DNA from: G965267185 sp965267185
Lineage (GTDB): Bacteria > Pseudomonadota > Alphaproteobacteria > UBA6615
Direction of reading: 5' to 3'
Assembly: GCA_965267185.1 (NCBI GenBank)
Contig: OZ253937.1
Span: 2,604,001 to 2,668,000, forward strand
Length of the DNA: 64,000 bases
Of the stretch, positions 32,240 to 41,054 are shown in pieces. Position 1 is the stretch's first letter. Every line of letters begins with the position of its first letter. Below the pieces are notes generated by a model. It was not told the DNA's origin and did not search any database. It saw only the letters and a program-made list of their open reading frames with translations. Made by a program: the position numbers and the translations under genes.

Positions 32240-33670
32240 ATGAGCAGACTTATCGAAAACGGTCACGTCGTGACCATGAATGCGAACCGCGATGTTTTCG
32301 ACGGCGGATATGTCGTTGTTGGCGACGATGGCCGCATTGCGTCGGCCGGCCCTGGTAGTTCGGTGCCCGATGGTGCCTTCGACGAGAGGCTCGATGCTTC
32401 GGGCATGATCGTTCTGCCCGGCCTGATCAATTTGCATCAGCACCATTGGTACAATCTGTTCAAGGGTCTGGCCCCCGGCATGCTGCTCGAAGAATGGGTG
32501 AGCGGCCTCCTGCTGCCCTGCGCCGCCGAATTAAGCGCCGACGACTTGCGAGCCTCCGCCTACCTGGCCGCGCTGGAGATGGTGCGCACCGGCACCACCT
32601 GTTGTCTCAACCATTCGGTGACCACGACCATGGCCGACGAGGTTGCGGCGACCGTGGAGCCGATGGCCGAAATCGGCTTTCGCCAAGTCTTCGCCAAGGA
32701 TTTTCGCTGCCAGACCCCCGCCAACCCCGAGCATCCCCATACGGCAACCGATGCCGCCGGCTATATCGGCGAGCTCATCGATTCATGGCACGGTGAGAAG
32801 GATGGCCTAGTGCGTATGGCGCTCGCCATCGAGTCGAACGCCCATTGGCTCGCCGCTGGCATGAGCTCCGACGAGCTGGTCGAGGCCGGTTACCGGCTCG
32901 CCGTCGACAAAGGCTTGCAGATCACCAACCATACCGCCGGCGGCACGCTGTCGTTGGAAACCGGTTATTTGCACTCGCTGCGCCAAACCGGCCGAACCGA
33001 TGTGCGCTACCTGGTGCAATTGGGCATTCTCGACGCCCATTGGCTGTTGATTCACGCCATCAACGTCAACGATACCGATATCGCTCAGATGGCCGATGCC
33101 GGTTGTCACGCGGTCTACACGCCAACCAGCGAATCGATGCGCGGGGGCGGCATCGGCCCTTGGGTGCGGCTGATCAATGCTGGCGTCAACTGCGCGTTAG
33201 GCACCGATGGGCCAATGGTCGACTACTCGGTCGATATCGTCGAACAGATGAAGGCCTGCACGTTCGTGCAAAACACCAACCACCTCGATCCCACGGTCAT
33301 GCCGCTCGAGCAGTCACTAGAAATGGCGACCATCAACGCCGCTCGCGCGCTTGGCATGGAAGACGAAATTGGATCGCTGGAACCCGGCAAACGCGCCGAC
33401 ATCGCCGTGTTCGACCTGCGCGGGCCTCATATGCAGGTGATCCACAATCCGATCGCCAATTTCGTGTGCTGCGCCCGGGGTGCCGACGCCCATACGGTGC
33501 TGATCGACGGGCAGGCTGTCTTATCAGAAGGCAAGTTCACAAGGTTCACCCAGGTCGATGATGTCATCGCGGAAGCCACCGAGCGCGGCCGCGCTATTGC
33601 CACCAAGGCCGGTGTTATAGACCGGGCGAGGCCAATTTGGCCGCACCACAGCGCAACTGCCGCGCAATAG
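32240..33670 (+). CDS. Amidohydrolase / deaminase of the TRZ-ATZ (8-oxoguanine deaminase-like) family
   Basis: A 476-residue metal-dependent hydrolase. The metal motif NLHQHHWYNLFKGL (HxH), His in ITNHTAGGT and LLIHAINVNDTDI, and Asp in CALGTDGPMVDYSVD match the cytosine-deaminase/TRZ subfamily. C-terminal EPGKRADIAVFDL is typical. The reaction is removal of an amino or halide group from a purine-, pyrimidine- or triazine-like ring; 8-oxoguanine deaminase is a good candidate. It is followed by an alpha/beta hydrolase gene 48 bp downstream. Confidence 0.85.
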   Translation: MSRLIENGHVVTMNANRDVFDGGYVVVGDDGRIASAGPGSSVPDGAFDERLDASGMIVLPGLINLHQHHWYNLFKGLAPGMLLEEWVSGLLLPCAAELSADDLRASAYLAALEMVRTGTTCCLNHSVTTTMADEVAATVEPMAEIGFRQVFAKDFRCQTPANPEHPHTATDAAGYIGELIDSWHGEKDGLVRMALAIESNAHWLAAGMSSDELVEAGYRLAVDKGLQITNHTAGGTLSLETGYLHSLRQTGRTDVRYLVQLGILDAHWLLIHAINVNDTDIAQMADAGCHAVYTPTSESMRGGGIGPWVRLINAGVNCALGTDGPMVDYSVDIVEQMKACTFVQNTNHLDPTVMPLEQSLEMATINAARALGMEDEIGSLEPGKRADIAVFDLRGPHMQVIHNPIANFVCCARGADAHTVLIDGQAVLSEGKFTRFTQVDDVIAEATERGRAIATKAGVIDRARPIWPHHSATAAQ

Positions 33671-33718
33671 AGCGAGCTCCATAAATCCACCACCAACGAT
33701 CATTTAACGGAGACAGAC

Positions 33719-34789
33719 ATGGCAAAGGATCCGCGCGTCGAAGCTGCGCTTAACCACTGGGCACCGCGCTTCGTTGCCAACGGTATCCCGCTGACCGACT
33801 TTCAAGAGGTTACGGCGGGGATCGAGCGATGGGAAGATTGGTGTTCGGCGTGGGCCGCGCGTGGCGCAATTCATGAAGAGATGGGCCGCCAAGCTCTTGA
33901 TGCCGGCTATGGCTTGAGCGCCGGCGAACACCTGACGACCGCAGGAGTCTGCTATCACTTTGCCAAGTTTTTGTTCGTCAACGATGTCGAGCAGATGCGG
34001 GCGACCCATATGAAAGCGGTCGAGTGCCGCAAACTGGCGCTGCCCCATCTGCGCCCGCCCGGCGAGCGGGTGGAAATTCCCTACGAAGGTAAATCGCTGT
34101 TCGGTATTTTGCGGCGGCCCGCCGGCGCCGAAACGCCGCCGGTGGTTATCCTGGCGATGGGCCTCGACTCCTCGAAAGAAGAGATGGGCGCTTATGAACG
34201 GCTGTTTCTGGAACGCGGCCTGGCGACCCTGACATTCGACGGCCCCGGCCAGGGCGAAGGCGAGTACGATTTCGGCATCCGCCACGACTATGAAGTACCG
34301 GTCGGCGCAGTCGTCGACTATCTCGAAACCCGCAGCGACGTCGACGCTGGCCGCACCGGCCTATGGGGCGTCAGCCTCGGCGGTTATTACGCACCACGCG
34401 CCGCGGCGTTCGAAAAACGCATCAAGGCCTGCATCGGCCTGTCGGGGCCTTACAATTGGGGCGCGGTTTGGGATAGCCTGCCGAGCCTCACCCGCGACGC
34501 GTTCCGCGTGCGCTCCCACTCGGCCAATGAAGAAGAAGCCCGCGAACTAGCGCTAAAATTATCCCTGGAAGGCGTGGCGCCCGAGATCACCTGCCCGATC
34601 TACATCGTCACCGGCAAACTCGACCGGCTGATCTCCTACAAGGACGCCGAGCGCCTCGCCGCCGAAGTGTCGGGACCGGTCGAATTACTGGTTATCGAAG
34701 ACGGTAACCATGTCGCCAACAACCGCGCCTACCGTTACCGGTTGCAGACCGCCGACTGGATGGCCGACCAACTTGACGCAGCGCGTTAG
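33719..34789 (+). CDS. Alpha/beta hydrolase of the FrsA / dihydroxypseudooxynicotine hydrolase-like group (copy 1)
   Basis: A 356-residue protein. A helical N-terminal cap (about 1-120; LNHWAPRFVANGIPLTDFQEV) precedes the hydrolase fold, with VVILAMGLDSSKEEM (oxyanion loop), GVSLGGYYAPRAAA (nucleophile Ser), GKLDRLISYKDAERLA (Asp) and IEDGNHVANNRAY (His). The cap and LDSxKEE motif are shared with the enzyme at 49146-50237. Such enzymes can cleave C-C or C-N bonds. Its end overlaps the convergent ankyrin gene by 4 bp. Confidence 0.83.
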   Translation: MAKDPRVEAALNHWAPRFVANGIPLTDFQEVTAGIERWEDWCSAWAARGAIHEEMGRQALDAGYGLSAGEHLTTAGVCYHFAKFLFVNDVEQMRATHMKAVECRKLALPHLRPPGERVEIPYEGKSLFGILRRPAGAETPPVVILAMGLDSSKEEMGAYERLFLERGLATLTFDGPGQGEGEYDFGIRHDYEVPVGAVVDYLETRSDVDAGRTGLWGVSLGGYYAPRAAAFEKRIKACIGLSGPYNWGAVWDSLPSLTRDAFRVRSHSANEEEARELALKLSLEGVAPEITCPIYIVTGKLDRLISYKDAERLAAEVSGPVELLVIEDGNHVANNRAYRYRLQTADWMADQLDAAR

Positions 34790-35484
34790 CGTTTCTGGGC
34801 CTTCTCCAAGAGAGCGATCATTTCCGCATAGCCGCGTGCGCGGGCGTGATCGAGCGGCGTTTGGCCCTGTCGGTCGGCGATGGTGACATCGGCGCCGGCC
34901 TCGACTAAAGCGCGCGCTGTCGCGACATGGCGCGGTCCGCCGTCGCCGAGGATCACCGACTCGAGTAAGGCCGTCCAGCCGAGATTGTTGATGTGATCGA
35001 GCGGCGCTTCGGCATCGATCAGCGCGCCGACCACCTCGACATGGCCGAGGTGAGACGCGGCGATGAGCGCGGTGCCGTCGTAAATACTCGTCACGTTAGC
35101 CGAATTACCCCCGAGCGACGCCGCTAAGGCCACCATCTCCGCATCGCCTGCAACGGCCGCAATCGTAATGATGTCGTACCGGCCGTTTTCGAGACGGTTA
35201 GGATCGGCCCCCAACTCGACGAGCGCTTTTACGACCGCTTCATGAGACGCGAATGCTGCAACATGCAGCGGGGTTCGCCCTGAACTGTCGGTGCTATCGA
35301 GGTCGGCACCCGATGCAGCCAAGCGACGGATTTCGGCGACGTCGCCCGCCCACGCGGCCGCGTGCAAGCCATTGTAACCCGCAATGTCGGCGGGCGATGG
35401 CGGCACTTGCGCAGATGCAGTCACATCGAGAACGAGTATCGAGCAAGCGAACGCTACAGCGCCAATGATCGCCGGTGGTCTCAT
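34786..35484 (-). CDS. Exported ankyrin-repeat protein
   Basis: About 232 residues from ATG 35484 (MRPPAIIGAVAFACSILVLDV, then TASAQ as signal peptide end), with GGGAGG eight bases upstream; an in-frame start at 35565 would destroy the signal. Five to six ankyrin repeats follow, e.g. NGLHAAAWAGDVAEIRRLAA, TPLHVAAFASHEAVVKALVE and TPLDHARARGYAEMIALLEK. It is probably periplasmic and protein-binding. The target is unknown. Confidence 0.85.
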   Translation of the reverse strand: MRPPAIIGAVAFACSILVLDVTASAQVPPSPADIAGYNGLHAAAWAGDVAEIRRLAASGADLDSTDSSGRTPLHVAAFASHEAVVKALVELGADPNRLENGRYDIITIAAVAGDAEMVALAASLGGNSANVTSIYDGTALIAASHLGHVEVVGALIDAEAPLDHINNLGWTALLESVILGDGGPRHVATARALVEAGADVTIADRQGQTPLDHARARGYAEMIALLEKAQKR

Positions 35485-35573
35485 GGGCCGAACCTCCCTT
35501 AAGTCGTGGGCCTTCGTGACAAAGCGGACCGGATATATTACCCACGGCGCAACAAGAGGAAACACCCGAACCC

Positions 35574-36809
35574 ATGCCCCCTGCCGACCTATTACACCAT
35601 ATGTTTAAGGCTGCCGTGGCAGCGGCACAGCCGGAAATCTGCGTGCCCGCTCACTTGCCAGCACCGCCCAAAGGCCGGACGGTGGTGGTGGGTGCCGGCA
35701 AGGCCTCGGCGGCCATGGCGCAGGTGCTCGAGCGGCATTGGCAGGGCCCGTTGACCGGGCTCGTGGTAACCCGCTACGGCCATAACGTGCCTTGCGATCA
35801 TATCGAAATCGTCGAGGCGGCCCATCCTGTACCCGATCAGGCCGGCCTCAACGCTGCTACCCGTATCCTCGACCTGGTATCCGGCCTTACCGCCGACGAT
35901 TTGGTGATCGCGCTGATCTCCGGCGGGGGATCGTCATTACTGACCTTACCGGCACTGGGACTCACCTTGGCCGACAAACAGTCGGTCAATACCGCCTTGC
36001 TGCACTCGGGCGCGCCGATCGAGGCCATGAACTGCGTGCGCAAACATCTCTCGGCGATTAAAGGCGGCCGGCTGGCGCGCGCCGTGGCGCCGGCGCGTCT
36101 CGAGGCTTTGCTTATCTCCGACGTGCCGGGCGACGATCCGGCAATCATCGCTTCCGGTCCCACGGTTCCTGACCCAACCACCTTTGCGGACGCGCGAGCG
36201 ATCCTCGAGCGTCATAACGTTGCTGTCCCCGCAACCGTTCAAGCTCACCTAGCCGCCGGCGCCGATGAAAGCCCGAAGCCCGGCGACGCCTGTTTCGCCA
36301 ATGCAACGTCTCGCATTATCGCAGCGCCGTCGATGGCCCTGGCGGCAGCCGCCGACATCGCGCGCGAAGCCGGGTTCGATGTCACAATGTTGGGCGATCA
36401 GATCGAAGGAGAAGCGCGTATAGTCGCCGCCGAGCACGCTGCACAAGCTCGCAACACCGCACCCGGTACAGTCATCCTCTCCGGCGGCGAATTGACGGTC
36501 ACTCTTTCCGGCGAGGGGCGCGGCGGCCCTAATACCGAATACGCGCTGGCGCTAGCGCTCGAACTTAACGGCGCGCAGGGAGTCTACGCCATGGCGTGCG
36601 ATACCGACGGTATCGACGGCAGCGAAGACAATGCAGGCGCGGTCATCGGCCCCGACACGCTGAAACGCACCTTGGCCGCGGGCGCAGACCCGCACGCGTC
36701 GCTCGCCGCAAATGATTCATATGGTGTATTCGCCGCTATCGGCGATTTGGTCATCACCGGCCCAACCCACACGAACGTCAACGATTTCCGCGCGATCCTG
36801 ATCGAGTAA
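35574..36809 (+). CDS. gckA: Glycerate 2-kinase (MOFRL family)
   Basis: A 411-residue glycerate kinase of the GckA/TtuD type, long misnamed hydroxypyruvate reductase. The N-terminal domain shows RTVVVGAGKASAAMAQVLE and VVTRYGHN, then AHPVPDQAGLNAATRILDLV, IALISGGGSSLLTLPA and NCVRKHLSAIKGGRLA, all family hallmarks. The C-terminal MOFRL domain has GTVILSGGELTVTLSGEGRGGPNTEYALALAL and DTDGIDGSEDNAGAVI. It phosphorylates glycerate at C2 in the serine cycle or glyoxylate metabolism. Nearest neighbours give no pathway partner. Copy B of the palindromic repeat lies 13 bp after the stop. Confidence 0.92.
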   Translation: MPPADLLHHMFKAAVAAAQPEICVPAHLPAPPKGRTVVVGAGKASAAMAQVLERHWQGPLTGLVVTRYGHNVPCDHIEIVEAAHPVPDQAGLNAATRILDLVSGLTADDLVIALISGGGSSLLTLPALGLTLADKQSVNTALLHSGAPIEAMNCVRKHLSAIKGGRLARAVAPARLEALLISDVPGDDPAIIASGPTVPDPTTFADARAILERHNVAVPATVQAHLAAGADESPKPGDACFANATSRIIAAPSMALAAAADIAREAGFDVTMLGDQIEGEARIVAAEHAAQARNTAPGTVILSGGELTVTLSGEGRGGPNTEYALALALELNGAQGVYAMACDTDGIDGSEDNAGAVIGPDTLKRTLAAGADPHASLAANDSYGVFAAIGDLVITGPTHTNVNDFRAILIE

Positions 36810-36821
36810 CAGCATTCTATA

Positions 36822-36952
36822 ATAACCCTCTCCCTGAGGAAGAGGGTGGCGAGCGAAAGCGAGCCGGGTGAGGGTTTAGGGACGGTTAGAGAATATCCTG
36901 GATATACCTTACCCCCTCACCCCAACCCCTCTCCCCACGGGAGAGGGGCTAT
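36822..36952. repeat. Dispersed palindromic repeat, copy B (inverted relative to copy A)
   Basis: The reverse complement aligns with copy A (23243-23371) over its full length with about a dozen differences, mostly in the loops. Both palindromic ends and the central GGTTAGAG...CTCTAACC-like segments are kept. It lies just after the glycerate kinase stop and before the VOC gene. The two copies are 13.5 kb apart in opposite orientation, so recombination between them could invert the interval. Confidence 0.8.
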
Positions 36953-37041
36953 GCACACGCGAAACTGAGTCATCGTTGCCCCCAATCTGGCAGATACGTA
37001 GGATTGCTATTGAACATCTGGACGCGATTAACGGCATAGCG

Positions 37042-37599
37042 ATGACCATAGCAGAGAAGAAAATCCGCCCGATCCTGACCCATGCGGGCGTATGGGTCCG
37101 GGACATGGCGAAGATGGAGAGCTTTTACACGCGCATCCTTGGCTTCGAAGTGTCCGACCGGGGTTATGTGCCGCGTTACAACGGCAACATCACCTTCATG
37201 TCCAACGACCCCAAGCTCCATCATCAGTTCATCATTGCCGAGGGCCGGCCAGAAGACGCGCCGAGTACAGTCAATCAGCTCTCGTTCGAAGTAGCGTCCC
37301 TCGACGAGTTGCGGCAGATGTACCACCGCGTGGTCGAAGAGGGTGTCGAAAACCTATTGCCGCGCAATCACGGCAACGCCTGGTCGGTCTATTTCGACGA
37401 CCCCGAAGGCAACAACATCGAAGTGTACTTAGACTCGCCCTTCCACATTCCGCAGCCGTTCGGCGAATTCCTCGACTTCAATCTCTCCGACGAAGAAATC
37501 ATGCAAGCCACCGAAACGATGGTGCGGAAGGTCGAGGGTTTTCGAATGCGCGACGAATGGGCCGCCGAGCGTGCCAAAAACATGGGCCTGGCGGATTAG
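37042..37599 (+). CDS. VOC-superfamily (glyoxalase / extradiol dioxygenase-like) protein
   Basis: About 185 residues from ATG 37042; an earlier in-frame start at 36976 would run into the repeat border. One vicinal-oxygen-chelate module: ILTHAGVWVRDMAKMESFYTRILGFEVSDRG has His, HHQFIIAEG has the paired His, and NAWSVYFDDPEGNNIEVYLDSPFHIPQP carries the conserved DPEGNxxE metal Glu. It resembles catechol 2,3-dioxygenase-like VOC proteins. The reaction is unknown. Confidence 0.85.
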   Translation: MTIAEKKIRPILTHAGVWVRDMAKMESFYTRILGFEVSDRGYVPRYNGNITFMSNDPKLHHQFIIAEGRPEDAPSTVNQLSFEVASLDELRQMYHRVVEEGVENLLPRNHGNAWSVYFDDPEGNNIEVYLDSPFHIPQPFGEFLDFNLSDEEIMQATETMVRKVEGFRMRDEWAAERAKNMGLAD

Positions 37600-37633
37600 T
37601 CCGAAGCCCCAAACATAGCTGCGTCGCGCAAAC

Positions 37634-39193
37634 CTAAGCGGTTTTTAAGGCGCGCGGGCTGGTATCCGCGGCGCCAATCATCCGCTTCACCAGCTGGGTC
37701 ATGAGCTCGGACCGGACGTTTGCGTGGGCCGGGTCGTCCCACAAATTACGGGTCTCATTCGGGTCCTCGCCGAGATCGTAGAGTTCTCCCCACCCTTCGT
37801 CTTTGTAGACCGACAGCCGATAGCGGTCGGTGATGAGCGTACGTACGTTCGCCGGCGTGGCAAACCCCATTCTCGGTGAGTTGTCTTCATGCTCGATCAG
37901 AACTTCGCCTGCCTCTAGCCGACCATCGGAGTCCGTTGGTTGAAGATCCCGGCCTTGGATGCCGTTGTAGGGCTCCAGTCCGGCCCGCGCCAAGATCGTC
38001 GGTGCGATATCGATGGTCGACGCCAACCCCTCGACCACGCGCGGGCTGCGGTCTTGCGGGTCGGACCAAATAAACGGCACGCGGGTGATGCTCTGAAAAT
38101 GAGCGGCGCCTTTGAGCATGAGCCCAAAATCGCCGAGATAGTCGCCATGGTCGGAGTTGAACACGATGACCGTGTCCTGTTCCTGGCCGGTCTCGCGCAG
38201 CGTTTCGAGAATCGTGCCGACCGCGTCGTCGATCATGGTGATCATGCCGCAGGTCAGCGCCATTGCCTCACGCGCTTCCTGTTCGTTGGCCATGAACGCC
38301 TGCTGCGCCGACGACATGCGCGTGCCGGTAAGAAGTTTCTCATGCTCCGACGCCATATGCGGCGGCGGGTTGTGGTGGGCTTCGAACGGCAGGGGTGCCG
38401 CCATATCGGCGGGATCGTACATATCCCAATATTTACCGGGCGGGGTGAACGGATGGTGAGGGTCCGGAAACGAGACGAAGGCGAAGAAGGGATTATCGTC
38501 GTTCGCTGCCCGTTTGAGATAGTCGACTGCACGATCGCGCACATAAGCCGTGGGATAGAGCTCTTCCGGAAGCGGCGTGCGGATCGCCTGCGGACACTCA
38601 TATCCGTGGTCAAGCTGATTGGCGCGGTCCCGATACCAGTCGGCCTTCGGCGTCTGGTCGCGCAGCCACTGGTAATAGTGACCGCCACACAAGTCGCCAT
38701 GCATGGTTAGAATGTCGGCCTCATCGAAGCCATAATAGGGAAGCTCGGTTTTGTACGGCGCGTTGCCGCGCCAACGCTCCGGTGCTTCCTGCTCATAATC
38801 GTAACCGTCACCTTTCCAGGCTTCGGAAAGCGGCCTTCCATAATCGGCTTGATCGAACTGCCAGTCCGGCCGATCCGTCATGTTTTGGACATGGGACTTA
38901 CCGAGCAGTGCACAGCGGTAACCGCCTTCGCGGAGCACGTCGAGAAACGTGTTCGCCCGAGCCGGCAACGGCACGCCGTTGCGGCGCGCCCCATGGGCCG
39001 AGGGATAGCGGCCGGTTATTAGCGATGCACGGTTGGGCATGCACACCGGACTGGCGGCATGGAACCGGTCGAACCTTGTCCCGCGCTCGGCGATGCTATC
39101 GATGTGAGGCGTCTTTAGGACCGGATGGCCATAACATCCCAGATAGTCGGCGCGATGCTGGTCGGTGATGAAGAACAGAAAATTCGGTTTCAT
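37634..39193 (-). CDS. Sulfatase (arylsulfatase/phosphonate monoester hydrolase type)
   Basis: About 519 residues from ATG 39193 (MKPNFLFFITDQHRADYLGCYGH). The Cys-type sulfatase signature CMPNRASLITGRYPSAHGARRNGVPL contains C-x-P-x-R, so maturation to formylglycine is expected. Metal ligands lie in ITDQHRADYLG and VIVFNSDHGDYLGDFGLMLKG. No signal peptide is evident, suggesting a cytoplasmic enzyme. No sulfatase-maturing enzyme is in the window. The substrate could be a sulfate or phosphonate ester. Confidence 0.9.
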   Translation of the reverse strand: MKPNFLFFITDQHRADYLGCYGHPVLKTPHIDSIAERGTRFDRFHAASPVCMPNRASLITGRYPSAHGARRNGVPLPARANTFLDVLREGGYRCALLGKSHVQNMTDRPDWQFDQADYGRPLSEAWKGDGYDYEQEAPERWRGNAPYKTELPYYGFDEADILTMHGDLCGGHYYQWLRDQTPKADWYRDRANQLDHGYECPQAIRTPLPEELYPTAYVRDRAVDYLKRAANDDNPFFAFVSFPDPHHPFTPPGKYWDMYDPADMAAPLPFEAHHNPPPHMASEHEKLLTGTRMSSAQQAFMANEQEAREAMALTCGMITMIDDAVGTILETLRETGQEQDTVIVFNSDHGDYLGDFGLMLKGAAHFQSITRVPFIWSDPQDRSPRVVEGLASTIDIAPTILARAGLEPYNGIQGRDLQPTDSDGRLEAGEVLIEHEDNSPRMGFATPANVRTLITDRYRLSVYKDEGWGELYDLGEDPNETRNLWDDPAHANVRSELMTQLVKRMIGAADTSPRALKTA

Positions 39194-39422
39194 GAATGCA
39201 CGCCTCGCCACTTCAGGTGAAAACTGTCGGGATCAGGTATCTACGTCCGCGATGGCGACGGTATGGCAGCGGCACGTCGGGTTCAAGAATTCGCGATGAA
39301 ATAAGAACTATCGCTGGCTCACCATCGACCGGCGATCAACCATCTGGTTTACTAAGCCAAATCCTTAGGGGCATAGAAGCCGATGCAGCTAGAAATGTTG
39401 GCACGCGGCGGGGAGAGAGACC

Positions 39423-40625
39423 ATGGCGAATAGATTAAAAGAATCCGGGCTGCCGCTGTTTTTCGAAGTGGAGAACGCTGTGGAGCTAGGCTTCGAGGCT
39501 CCCGAAAATCGCCTGGGCGATTCGCTCACCACCGCGGTGCGCTCGCTTTCGGTTATGCAGAAAGAAGCTCTTGTCGCCTCGTCGCGCACCGGCAAGGTAT
39601 GGCGGCTGTCGTGCGACGAGGGCGCATATCTGAACGGTGACGATGAGGCGCCGTGTCCGCTGGCATTTCTTACAGCGGGCATGGTCGCGTCCTACACCAA
39701 CGAAATTGTGGCCTTGGCGGAACAGCGCGGCATCGCGTTCCGCAACCTGCGCCTAGTGCAGGACAATTTCTACACCATGGAAGGTTCGATGCCGAAGCGC
39801 ACCATGGTCGGCGGCGCGCTACCGGTGGAGCTGCTAGTTGAGATCGATTGCGACGCCGACGATAAAACAGTGACCGATCTGGTGTATGACGCGGTCGCCG
39901 CCTCGCCGCTCAACGGTCTGATGCGGGGTTCTTTAACGAGCCTGTTTGCGCTGTCGCGCAATGGCATCGAACTTGAACCCGACCGTGTGGCCGCACTCGA
40001 CCGGCCGATCTATCCCGATCCTGGTGACAAGTTCGACCTGGTCCGGCCAGCGCCCTTGGCCGTCGATGGCGAACTCACCTGGAACGGTGGCGAAACGCCG
40101 CGTCTCGAAGGCGATCAGCACGGCGGCCAGGGCTCAAGCCTGCAGGACGAACAGAAACGAAAACTGCATATTGGCGCCATTTGCACACTTCGGCCGGATG
40201 GCATCAAAGAAATCACCCAGCTGCAGTACGCCCCCCACGGCACCAACAAAATCATGCTGTCGGAAGAGGCGCCGGTGAATGGAGGCCAGGGACGGGCACC
40301 CGATGCGAATACCTATATATCGGCCGGAATCGGCTTTTGTTTCATGACCCAATTCGGCCGTTTCGTCTCGATGATGAAAAAAGACCTGGAAGAGTACCGG
40401 ATCGTCCAGGACACCCATTTCTCGCTTGGCGGCGCCTCGGGTGGCACCGGGGTCGCGGGAACCGCCGAACCCGTCGAGACCCATGTCTACCTGACGACCT
40501 CGGAAGACGAGGGCTTCGCCCGCGAAATCCTCGACATCAGCGAGCAAACTTGCTTCCTGCATGCCTTCTGCCGCACCGACATGAAGACCAAGTTGCGGGT
40601 CAACAGGATGACCCAAGCCGCCTAA
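39423..40625 (+). CDS. Fused double-OsmC-domain protein (second paralogue), head of the pca block
   Basis: A 400-residue paralogue of 999-2225. The N-terminal half has DDEAPCPLAFLTAGMVASYTNEIV without the OsmC cysteine position filled. The C-terminal half has ISAGIGFCFMTQFGRF with C306 and SEQTCFLHAFCRTD with C377. Shared motifs with the first paralogue include QKEA, a W-containing strand, DEG and GDD.AP.PL. It sits 34 bp upstream of the pcaC-like gene and is in the same operon, which suggests that it protects or processes products of the pca pathway. Its catalytic role is inferred. Confidence 0.72.
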   Translation: MANRLKESGLPLFFEVENAVELGFEAPENRLGDSLTTAVRSLSVMQKEALVASSRTGKVWRLSCDEGAYLNGDDEAPCPLAFLTAGMVASYTNEIVALAEQRGIAFRNLRLVQDNFYTMEGSMPKRTMVGGALPVELLVEIDCDADDKTVTDLVYDAVAASPLNGLMRGSLTSLFALSRNGIELEPDRVAALDRPIYPDPGDKFDLVRPAPLAVDGELTWNGGETPRLEGDQHGGQGSSLQDEQKRKLHIGAICTLRPDGIKEITQLQYAPHGTNKIMLSEEAPVNGGQGRAPDANTYISAGIGFCFMTQFGRFVSMMKKDLEEYRIVQDTHFSLGGASGGTGVAGTAEPVETHVYLTTSEDEGFAREILDISEQTCFLHAFCRTDMKTKLRVNRMTQAA

Positions 40626-40659
40626 CAGCGATCGGGAATAGGGATATTTGGAGGAAGCC

Positions 40660-41043
40660 GTGGTCGACGACAGGTATGAAAAAGGCATGGCGATGCGCCG
40701 CTCCGTGCTCGGCGACCGTCACGTCGACCGGGCCGAAGCGAATAAAACGCCGTTCGACGAAGACTTTCAGAAACTCATTACCGAAGCCGCCTGGGGTTCG
40801 GTGTGGACTCGCGACGGCTTGACTAAGCGCGAGCGCAGCCTGCTGACCATCGCCTTCATGGCCGCGTTGGGGCACCATGACGAATTGGCAATGCACATAC
40901 GCGCGACGCGAAATACCGGGGCGACCATAGACGATGTAAAAGAAGTGCTTCTGATGGTGGCGGTCTACGGCGGCGTGCCAGCCGCAAACGCGGCCATCGC
41001 GGTTGCCAAACGCACCTACGCCGAAATGGAAGACGGTACGTAA
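40660..41043 (+). CDS. pcaC: PcaC-like gamma-carboxymuconolactone decarboxylase
   Basis: About 127 residues from GTG 40660, which has GGAGGA four bases before it; the frame also opens at TTG 40648. It has YEKGMAMRRSVLGDRHVDRAEANKTPFDEDF at the N-terminus and ITEAAWGSVWTRDGLTKRERSLLTIAFMAALGHHDELAMHIRATRNTGAT as core, the classical PcaC signature (His pair, no CxxC). It decarboxylates gamma-carboxymuconolactone to beta-ketoadipate enol-lactone. Its place before pcaH, pcaG and pcaB supports the assignment. Confidence 0.88.
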   Translation: MVDDRYEKGMAMRRSVLGDRHVDRAEANKTPFDEDFQKLITEAAWGSVWTRDGLTKRERSLLTIAFMAALGHHDELAMHIRATRNTGATIDDVKEVLLMVAVYGGVPAANAAIAVAKRTYAEMEDGT

Positions 41044-41054
41044 GAGGACAGGTC

